Assembly: GCA_036429605.1 (NCBI GenBank)
Contig: JAVFKD010000016.1
Span: 3,906,001-3,970,000 of the forward strand
Source: Cladobotryum mycophilum
Lineage: Eukaryota; Ascomycota; Sordariomycetes; Hypocreales; Hypocreaceae
Length of the DNA: 64,000 bases
Direction: 5' to 3'
Shown: piece after piece, positions 55,315-64,000 of the stretch
Layout: the number at the start of each line of letters is the position of its first letter
Position numbering within the stretch: the stretch's first letter is position 1
Position numbers and translations under genes: made by a program
The notes under the pieces: generated by a model
What the model saw: only the letters and a program-made list of their open reading frames with translations
Told to the model about the DNA's origin: nothing
Database searches by the model: none

Positions 55315-57711
55315 ATGGGGTTGTCTGTTATTCAAGAACAGCACGATGGTGTGTAGCATGCGCTGTTTCAAGCGACCTCGGTGCATCACTTGCTAACATG
55401 AAGGGCAGCCATTCTTAGGGAAATCAAAAACATCACACAGGACGACGTATGGACGGCCTCCCCCTGCTTTGACCTACCCCCCGACCTACCAAGACGATAA
55501 CACTAACGCGCAACTACGCACCATAGTGGAAGTGCCTGATAGTAGACGAAAACTCCAAGAAGATTATAGATAATGCCGTCAAGCAAGATGAAATTCTCAA
55601 CTGCAATGTTGCCAGTGTGTACCCCTGGTCGTACCCTGCACTCACCCTGTTTGCTGACCCGACCACCACCCAGCCATCGAGCGCATCGAGGACCGCCGCG
55701 AGCCGAACCCGGAGATGGATGCCATCTATTTTCTCAGTCCCGAACCGCACATAGTCGATTGCCTACTCGCCGACTTCGAACGACGACGTTATAGGAGAGG
55801 GTTCCTTGTGTGGACCAATTTGCTAGAAGGATCATTACGAAGACGCATCGACGAATTCCCAGGTGTACGGCAGTTGCGCGCAAGCTCTAGGACACTCTTT
55901 GTCGACTTCTTTCCCCGAGAATCTCACCTCGTAACGTTTCGAGACCCCTGGAGCTTTCCGATGCTATTTCATCCGTCTTGCAATGCCGTCGTACCGAAGC
56001 ACATGCAGACTCTTGCTCAGAGGGTTAGAGGAGCCCTACTATTTGCCTGGCTTATTGATAAGATGCTGACCAGACGGGGTAGATTGCCGGCGTTTGTATC
56101 ACATTAGGAGAATACCCAAAGGTAAGGTACTACAAACCTAGAAGTGCTTCCCACGAGGCATCTGTGCTGTGTACGCACCTGGCAAGGTTCGTACAGGAGG
56201 AATTGGACGGTTACGCCAAGTGGGACTCCAACTTCCCGCCGCCATCCACAAGACCACAGTCGACATTAGTTATCACAGATCGATCGATGGACATCATGGC
56301 TCCCCTAGTACACGAATTTACATACCAGGCTATGGCGCACGATCTTCTCCCCATCAAGGACGGCGACAAGGTCACATTTCATACAACTGTCAATGAAGGA
56401 ACTCCAGAAGCTGAAACAAAGGATATGGAACTGGCAGAAAAAGATAAGATTTGGGTGGAAAACAGACATCGGCATATGAAGGATACCATCGACAAGCTGA
56501 TGAGCGACTTTCAAAAGTTTTTGGACCAGAATCCGCATTTCACCAAGGAGAGTGCTGAGACGAGCTTGAGCGCCATCAGAGACATGATGGCTGGCTTGCC
56601 CCAGTTTCAGGAGATGAAGGAAGCTTATTCTTTGCACCTCACTATGGCTCAAGAGTGTATGAACATCTTCCAGAAGCATAGACTTTCAGATTCTGCGTTG
56701 GTGGAACAGAGTTTGGCCACCGGACTTGATGAGGATTTTCGGAAACCCAAGAATATTTTAGAGTCTGTGGTACGCTTGCTGGATGATGAGGCCGTCACAC
56801 CGTCGGATCGGCTACGTCTCATTGTCATGTATGCTCTCTATCGAGGCGGCGTTATTTTGGAGGATATCAAAATGCTTCTTTTGCATTCTGGCTTACCACC
56901 TCAGGATACGGAAGTTCTTGTCAATCTCGAACATTTGGGAGGAAAGACTACGCGCTTGTTGAAGGATCCGCTGGAGCCCCCTGTACCATTATTCCCCAAA
57001 GATCCCAGGGCCGCTCAAACTACAGAAGAGTATACCTTGTCACGGTTTGAACCTGCTCTCAAGACCATGCTAGACGGGTTGACAAAGGGTACATTGGATC
57101 AAACATTGTTCCCCTACGTGAAGCCGCCGCTCGACCCCAATGAAGATATGCTTGCCGCTCAGGCAGGTTCTCTTAGGGCTGGGCGGCCAAACTGGGCTGC
57201 TGCCGGTCGCAGACAGCCAGAAAACCTCCAACGGTTGATTGTCTTTATGGCAGGAGGCGCCACTTTCAGCGAAAGCCGTGCCTGTTATGAAATTGGAAAG
57301 GAACGAAGCCGCGATATTATTCTTGCGACATCTCACATGCTTACACCACAGCTCTTTGTCCGCCAAGTCAAGGATCTCAGCCGGGACAAGAGACAGCTCG
57401 ACCTGCCCATAGACAGACCGAAACGAGCGCCAGCACATCTTTTTGAAAGGCCAGCTCCGCCTCCGCCGCCACCCCAGGTACGACCGCCACCAGGAGCGCC
57501 CCTAGGAGGCGCGCCACGACCTGGTCAGCCGATGCCCCATCGACCATCGGTCAGCGGACAAGGAATGGTGCCACCAACGCACGCCATGGCAAACATGCAC
57601 TTGAACTCGAATCCACCCTCTAGGCCCACCACAGCTAATAGCACGCATCACGATGATGGAAAAGTCCATAAGGAGAAGAAGCGAAGAAATTTCCTGGGTA
57701 TGAAGAAGTAG
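55315..57711 (+). CDS. SEC1: Sec1/Munc18 family protein, exocytic SNARE regulator
   Basis: Protein of 712 aa in five exons: 55315-55348, 55409-55446, 55527-55614, 55674-56023 and 56083-57711, all frame-consistent. It starts MGLSVIQEQHDAILREIKN and continues with WKCLIVDENSKKIIDN, IERIEDRREPNPEMDAIYF, RGFLVW and LVITDRSMDIMAPLVHEFTYQAM, the conserved core of Sec1. The C-terminal third has MAGGATFSE and ends in a Pro-rich tail (about residues 610-690) with KKRRNFLGMKK. Sec1 binds SNARE complexes at the plasma membrane and drives vesicle fusion at hyphal tips. The fourth intron can partly be read through in the wrong frame. Highly conserved housekeeping gene. Confidence 0.96.
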
Positions 57712-58579
57712 GGTTCTCTCCGGCAAAGATCGCCCAGCTCCTCATCAGTTGGCCAAGAGAAGAAGAAACAGTCATCGGAATGAGGTGTGATAGTGCCCCC
57801 GGGGAGGGAAAGATGTGAAAAGTGCCGAGGGTGAATTTTCCTTGCAAATAGTTATTGAGGAAGCTTAATGTTTTTGGGTATAAAAGTAATGAAGGGTTTC
57901 CCATCCTTTTTCTTTTGAGATTCCTCAGTTATACATATGCCCCCCCCCCCCCGGTTATGAAAGCCTGAGTTTTGAAGCAACGTTCCCGCTCTTTCGTTTG
58001 ATGGTTTGTGGTTTTTGTTTATTTTGTTTGCCTAGCCATTGGCAGGATGGATATTTAGTAGTTTTTTGACACTTGTAATAATGAATATTGACAAGGCAAG
58101 GCGCCGTTGGAGATAGATTTTTAGTTGAGACATTGAATCATGTTGTTTTTTGCTTCTGATATATTGACATGACTCTATTCATATTTCTTCTTAGATGAAC
58201 AACATGCGTTCTTGTTTTTTAAGATATAGATGCACAAGATAAGATCTGGTCATGTTTATCATCCTAGACCTCCATATGGAATTCAAATTGATACTCGACT
58301 ATTCATATCCCATCACCTCTTTGGTTCATGACTTGCACATCTTGCCCTGAATCTGGTGATAAACCCATTGCAACCGCGTTCCCTTGTAAGAAACTATACA
58401 CTGATAGCACTTGAAAAAGATGGAATGGCATTCGATATGCCGATTGAGAAACTCGACCATATACCGAGTGTCGCAGCCGGGATACGGACATCATGCAACC
58501 TTTGTCCGATGCTGCGTAAATGAGGTGTCATCAATGTTACCAGCCACCGCAAGAGGCTAAAGGAAGAAACCAGTAGCCC
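57712..58579. other. Convergent intergenic region with a 13-base C run
   Basis: Between the 3' ends of SEC1 and EXO5. It contains a run of 13 Cs at 57940-57952, which is prone to sequencing error. T-rich stretches at 57985-58030. No gene seen. Confidence 0.5.
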
Positions 58580-60282
58580 TCACACCCTATCCACGGCTCG
58601 CCTCGCTTGTACTCTCTCATTGGCCTTCCTCACTTGCTTTGCGTCCATGCTGCGTCTCCACGAACAATCCGAGGCAAATTCACAGTTGCGGCACTTGAAG
58701 GCATCCTCCATGTCCACACCAAATGCCTTGCGCTCTCCGCGCCACCACTTCATGTATTTTGCCAAGTAATCATTCAAAGTTTGCTGCGATACCGGGAAGT
58801 TGAGAGAATCAAGCTCGCGGCCGTCTTCACGGTAGATGTATTGCACGGTGAGAATGTGACCCAGCGACGCGGCTCCCAACGGAAAAGTGAGCTTGATTTC
58901 GTTCCTAACGAGGAACAGAAGCTCACGGAGGGAGCCATAATTGAGAAGGTCTGGAGTGCCAGAGGAAGAAAACGATTCCAGAATGGTAGTGTTACTGCCA
59001 TCCTGAGTAGCATCTTCATCACCTTCTGTCTTTACTTCCAGGGTGCTCGAGTCTATCTGCTCGCCAAAGCTTGATGGCGTGTCAAAGAATATCTCGTCAT
59101 GAAGCTCTCCAATTTGAGACATGAAGGAATCAGAAAAGCGCTCGTCTGCATCAAGACCATAACGTCGAAAAACCTTGTAATAGTCCAACTTGCCAGCAGC
59201 CATGTCAGATAAAAAGCGATGATATAAGAGCAACTGATATTTTGCCGGGCGAAATGCTACGGCTGTAATAGGCGCCAAAGTTCCGCGTGTTTTGGTGTCG
59301 GTTAGATAATATTTGAGGTTGTTCTGGTTTGTGGCATCGTGTTTCTTGGGCGGGAAGTAATCTGTGAGTGCTGCTTGCTGGGAACCCGGTTGTGAACTGA
59401 GGGTGGATAGCTCTTCCTCGAATTCTGGGTTCGGATTCTCGCAACTGACGCCATCGATGACTCCGTTGACTAAGTTTCCATCGATCATGCCCCAAACCTC
59501 CAACTCACGGGTCAATCCAGTATCCCGCAGGGTTCTCAACCCCTGGACTAAGTTCCAGAGCCTCAAGCCAAAACCATCTTCCTTTGTCAAAATATCAATC
59601 TTGACTGTTGTATGAACTTCGTCTTCGAGCTTCTGATGGATCTTGGTGCCTTGCTGCATAGCGGGTGTCCGGGTGCGTCGTCCGCCAGGCAGTCTGGTAA
59701 GTGTATACCAGTATTGCAGTTCACACCAGGCGCCAGAGGTGAGGTCGCTGACAGTGAGTGGCTTCCGTGGAAATGAACGGAATCTTTGTAAAGGAGAGCG
59801 ACCATCGTCATAGGGGTCAAACTCGTCATCGTCACTGATCATTTCCAGAGGTATGGGGTCTTTTTTATCGAGATTGCGGAGCGCCTCGCTCACTATTCCT
59901 CCAAGTCAGTTGACGTCATTGAAGAATCGGTATTTCCGTACATACAGTTCGGATAGGTAACCTCTTGATCCAACAAGCCTGTGGGGGGGATAGTATGTGA
60001 CCGGGACTCTTGGATGATAGGTATTACTCCATCATCATCAGTTGCGGCACCCTTAATACCATGTGCAGCATTTACAGACGACTGTAAATGTACACCACCG
60101 TCCACCGCTATCTCAGACAATCCATCCTGGACCACTTCTTGGGCAGAGGGAGGAGGTAGCGAGACGCCATGGTGGGGGACAGCACGGCTGTTGGAAGCAA
60201 GCTCAAGCAACAATTCTTCTTCGTCCGACGAGAAATCATAGCCAAATTCGGTGTCGCTGTCTTGCATTGCAGGAGCAATCAT
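58580..60282 (-). CDS. EXO5: Exonuclease V (EXO5/DEM1 family)
   Basis: Single-strand DNA exonuclease of about 549 aa in two exons, 59946-60282 and 58580-59892, joined by a 53-bp intron. The ATG at 60280-60282 was chosen; the open frame upstream begins with TTG only. An acidic N-terminal tail precedes the core: SDLTSGAWCELQYWYTL (first Fe-S Cys), QQGTKIHQKLEDEVH, GMIDGNLVNGVIDG and YLTDTKTRGT (PD-(D/E)xK nuclease residues), and the C-terminal FKCRNCEFASDCSW with the remaining Fe-S cysteines. The yeast protein works on mitochondrial DNA; the human one in nuclear DNA repair. The localisation here is not clear from the N-terminus. Confidence 0.93.
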
Positions 60283-61411
60283 GGTGGAAGCAATAGTCGA
60301 TTCATTGTCATTGATCAAGGAACGACACAGAGGGATGGAGGCGTATAGTGGCGATGATCAGCTCTGGCTGAAGTTGACGAGGGGCGTCGGGTCACGTGAA
60401 GCTTTCTCTATAGGCATCAGCCCGGCCTAGCCAGGCAGACAACTTCAAGTCCCTGATGCTGTTGCCATGTCGCAAGTAGAATAGTCATGGCCTTGTGTAT
60501 CTCAACAAGTCATTTGAGAAAGAGGGGGCAAACTGAAGGCCTGGCGGCATGGCTGACACTTTGTTGTATCTCAGTCATGTGCTATGTCACGTGCCTTAAC
60601 AATGAGGATCGGAGATGCTGAAGGCAAGGCCCACCGGCAGCCTGGAAAGTGGGCTGTGTTCGTTTCAGCTGCTACATCCTCAGGCATCACTTTTGAATGG
60701 AGGACACTCGGCTTGCGTTGGTTTCAGATTAGCTACGTCATTCTTGCAGATACGAGACTCTGGCGTTGTCAATGCCGACGTCTGCCAACCTGTCGATGGT
60801 CATTGTTTAAGAATTCTGCCGTTTCATCTGTCATCAAAGAGACACGGCTTGCTAATGCACATGCACATACACATGCACATGCACCAGAAGAAACTACTGT
60901 TCTGTTCTGTTCTAAATCAGGTACTGAAACAGAAGCAAGCCATGGCTGCCTGACTTGGGAGCTGGATGGATGAGCCCTGCAAAGGGTAGCAAGGGCGAGC
61001 AAGCAAGCAAGGGTCATAATTTCGGTACCTTGAACCTGGAGACAGATCACCACCCTGTTATAGGTTGATTGAGGCGGATACAATAGGTACCTATTACTTG
61101 TTGGTTGATCATCCGTCACTTTTTCGACCTGCATTAGATCGCCTGCTAAGAAGCCAACAGGTAGGACTTTCAACTATCCAGCCTAGCCTGACCTAAAGTC
61201 AACCTATCCCTCGTATTTGCTACCCAGGCTTGGGATAGTGGCTTGACAGCCCAGCCCCGTACCTCGACTGTTGCAAAGGCAGCAGTTGAATACATAATCT
61301 AGAGCCTCCTCGACTGATTCGATTCCAAGGGTCCTTACTGTCATTGCGGCTATCCAACCGTCATTCGTTATTGAGATATTGGGAGAGTGGGCGACAGTTC
61401 CACATCCAACC
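60283..61411. other. Intergenic region with a short ACATGC microsatellite
   Basis: About 1.1 kb. A tandem ACATGC/ACATAC run lies at about 60858-60884. Two overlapping frames at 60584-60973 (+) and 60769-61173 (-) have no recognisable domains and run through the repeat; not accepted as genes. Confidence 0.5.
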
Positions 61412-62044
61412 ATGGCCACTTCATCACTCTTTGGAACGGTGTCACCGGAAAGACCCACTATTGCCCGGACCCGACCGGGTCACAAATCCGGAGCCTCCAG
61501 GTCTTCTGTGAGACACAGCATGAAGACGGGCGGCCGGGAGAAGGCTACCTTCTTGAATCTTCCCACCGAGATTCACTTGGCCATATCAGAGATGCTCATC
61601 TACCCAGACGCCCTTTCTCTCAAATACGCAAATCGATACTTTCACAACTTGGTCGATACCGGCATCAATCTCAAAGTCCAGTGGCTTGTAGAGCGGCGGC
61701 GGCTTCATTTAGAGTGTCCCAATGAGAAGCGATGCGATCTCGGAACTGACTTGCGGTTCTGCAGAGGAAGCGTTGCGTAAGTAACTGCACTTGCACTTGA
61801 GCTCTTCGCTGATCCAGCTAACCAGTCAAACAGACTGTTGATGAAACGGAGGCGCGAACACATCGAATGCGAGTCTCTACCTGGCCTTGGCTGCATCATT
61901 TATGGGACGCCTACCTGCCCTAATCGCCGTAAGGGGGTAGCAGCTTGGAAGCGTTGGCTCGAGACCAAGATGACGATTGAATTGCGATGGCTGTTGCTGG
62001 CTATGGCCTTGTTCGTAGGCAGCTGGTTATACATGGTTCTGTGA
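61412..62044 (+). CDS. F-box-like protein with a C-terminal membrane segment
   Basis: Protein of 191 aa in two exons, 61412-61776 and 61834-62044. Near residues 45-90 is an F-box-like motif, FLNLPTEIHLAISEMLIYPDALSLKYANRYFHNLV. Cysteines follow in pairs (LECPNEKRC, GCIIYGTPTCPN), and a hydrophobic segment near the end (LRWLLLAMALFVGSWLYMVL) looks like a membrane anchor. F-box proteins recruit targets to SCF ubiquitin ligases. The added C-terminal anchor is less usual and suggests a membrane-bound adaptor. Target unknown. Confidence 0.75.
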
Positions 62045-62608
62045 TTAGGGGTACCAGGATGGTTGCGATATGGTCTTTTAAAAGCTTACTACGGAAACAG
62101 TAATGATAATGTTAATATAACGCTCTAATACAAGAAAGCAGGTTAATTGATTGCACTACTCATCAGTAAATGTGCCTATGTTCATCGAACCAAGCCACAT
62201 TCAGATTCCTCAGTGCCTTTACGTCTACATATCTACTCTCATGAGTGATTTCATAGCAGAACTAAATATGAGACTACCTAGCAGTTATTCTCAGGAACCC
62301 GCATCATCACGATTCCACACCCAAAAGTCATCCTCGCAATCTTTTATAAGACCCCTGGCTCCCAACTCTTCAATCCGGTCAGCGTCCCAGAACACCCATT
62401 CCCAGTCCACGCAGGGTAATGGCTGTAAACCTGGTTCAAAGCTAGATCCCCCACCGTGCGCTATAGTCCATGCAAGAGGTGGATACCATCCGTCGGACGG
62501 TTTAACTGCATCGCAGTCTCCACGGAATGGGAGCGGATAGTTCCAATAGTCTTTCCATGACTCACCATATCCATCTTCTTCATGCCAGAGTCCAAGATAT
62601 CCTTCTTT
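62045..62608. other. Intergenic region
   Basis: About 560 bp between two F-box-like genes that converge. The frame at 62151-62540 (+) has low quality and was not accepted. Confidence 0.5.
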
Positions 62609-63673
62609 TCATTTAATTCTTGGAACACTATCTTCGTACCAGAATCGGCACACAAAATCGTCCGTGATGTTATAAAAGAAATGGTGTTGAAAAGGTTCAC
62701 CCGCCGGGTATGCCATCTGACTTGGGATAACTCTTACAAGATGGTCCTCATCTTGAACAGAAAAATGGAGAAAGTTCAACAGTTCAAGGCCTCTCGAAAT
62801 CGTCCCATGAAGAATATGGCCGTAATAGCCTACATTTGTGGGGGGGTGCGTTAGTGGCTGTCGTTGAAGCAAGTATTGCAAGCCTGCTTATGGAGACTTA
62901 CTGTCCGAGCCATCAACTGGTAAGTCGACTAGTTGTCTTCCAAGGGGTTTCTCCTCTTTCGCGCACAACACCTTGAAGGCTTGAATATACTTCCTCCTCG
63001 CAAACTCGTAGACGCAAACAATTTCGGCTAGTTCCCAGTGATGGAACCGGAGAAGATATAGGCGGAAAACTTGCTTTGTATCAAAGTCGATGTATTGCGT
63101 GCCCAGGTGAGTGGTGCCGAATAAGTTACACGGGAGTTGGAAGCGATATAAACCCCGAAATAACCGTGTTTCCTCCATTCCGGTTGGCCATCTAACACTC
63201 TCCTCACATCTATTAGCCCTCTCGGCAAGCTTAGATAGACAAACTCTGGAGCAACCTTCAACGAGAGGCTGAACAATGAATTGATAAAAATCTACCATGA
63301 GGAACGCCTCCTTCTCTGTGATATCTCTCATTATGTCTGACGTGTCATTCCTCTTCCGGTGCCCCTTGTACTTTGCAAGCATCTGACAGACGGTATCATT
63401 GGTTCGCATCTTTGCAAACTCGGCAGACCCTGTACGATAGGCAAACACCGCTTCAACAACGTATCGTCCAAGAGTTTCTATCAAGAATTGGCAAAGGATT
63501 GAGCGACTTGAAAGGCGGTATTGAGCATAGAAAACTGGAGATGCGTGCACTAAGCCAGAAAGCTCTGAGAGACGTAGCTTCTTGAGAATCAGATGTCGAA
63601 TTTCGGGTGGAAGGTTTTCGAGGGGGAATCGGATGGTAGGGGAGCCAAGACTTGTTCTTAAGTATTCACATTT
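62609..63673 (-). CDS. F-box-like hypothetical protein, 5' end unresolved
   Basis: Two exons seen: from about 63673 to 62902, and 62829 to 62609, joined by a 72-bp intron (GTAAGT...TGTAG). The first readable part has an F-box-type start FPLENLPPEIRHLILKKLRLSELSGLVHASPVFYAQYR, a form common in large fungal F-box families. Later parts are Trp/Arg-rich (RWPTGMEETRLFRGLYRFQL) and the protein ends WYEDSVPRIK. No ATG occurs in frame before the F-box and an in-frame stop lies at 63674-63676. A first exon further right or a broken start is therefore likely. The motif line above is given only in part as a family marker. Function unknown. Confidence 0.65.
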
Positions 63674-64000
63674 CTAGTTCTCTGGTCTTTACCTTGCATA
63701 TTTGGCGACAAAGGGCCAATGTTTGTAGTCTCCATCAGAGTAACAAGTTATGTAGTAAGAGTCTCCAGGTCAGATTCGGTAGCATTCATTTAGTACTTAT
63801 TATCAGCAATGTATATTCTCTTTCGTTGGTCATGTATCACAGTTAAGATACAGACGTGTATGAAACCCCAAAAGAGATATGGGCGGATGGGCGACTTATA
63901 AGCAGGTGGTAGTCCAAGTCACTCGTCCCCGAAACATCTTGTACGAAAGAGTCGATCCAAACAATGGCCATGATGTATCGACAGCATGCTTTACAGCTTT
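63674..64000. other. Window edge, upstream side of the F-box-like gene
   Basis: No feature supported. It may contain the missing first exon or promoter of the F-box-like gene. Confidence 0.4.

Noticed and set aside
60584..61173. Overlapping frames on both strands around the ACATGC repeat
   Set aside because: Their lengths depend on the repeat, and neither has a domain or splice signals.

Overview
The window is nuclear DNA of a filamentous ascomycete, most likely a Sordariomycete and plausibly Hypocreales. Genes carry many short introns (about 45-110 bp) with GTRNGT donors and YAG acceptors. Housekeeping genes have ordinary fungal architecture (ADE1-type SAICAR synthetase, Sec1, Vcx1-type exchanger, EXO5). 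The genus is not resolved from sequence alone.

Positions 1-33223 hold most of an epipolythiodioxopiperazine (ETP) cluster of the gliotoxin/sirodesmin/verticillin type. In order: a 5'-truncated O-methyltransferase (GliM-like), an MDR-type ABC exporter, a P450, a Zn2Cys6/AflR-type regulator (GliZ role), a stand-alone protein resembling the C-terminal half of that regulator, glutathione S-transferase (GliG), dipeptidase (GliJ), gamma-glutamyl cyclotransferase (GliK), a two-module NRPS (GliP), a second P450 (GliC-like), a PLP C-S lyase (GliI) and an N-methyltransferase (GliN). Together they encode the known logic: the NRPS builds a diketopiperazine, a P450 oxidises the alpha carbons, GST adds two glutathiones, GliK and GliJ trim them, GliI cleaves C-S bonds to a dithiol, methyltransferases decorate, and the ABC pump exports. 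No gliT-like dithiol oxidase and no MFS gliA-type pump is present; gliT may lie left of the window. Seven cluster promoters each carry a TCG-N5-CGA palindrome, five of them the exact TCGG-N3-CCGA form known for GliZ.

Positions 34514-39832 hold a secreted GH92 mannosidase, an unknown low-complexity protein and SAICAR synthetase. At 40655-43222 a GPI-anchored cupredoxin gene is interrupted by a complete 1857-bp pogo-type transposon with perfect 45-bp terminal inverted repeats and TA flanks, which cuts off the GPI signal. The transposase has a one-base frame break.

Positions 44624-63673 are a mixed region: a small mitochondrial-type membrane protein, a frame-broken protein-kinase-like gene, a hidden 42-residue peptide gene whose ATG is split by an intron, a cupin, a Ca2+/H+ exchanger, a G-patch protein, Sec1, EXO5 and two F-box-like genes. 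A gene-poor stretch occupies 48567-51214. Exon borders were inferred by eye from splice signals and reading frame.
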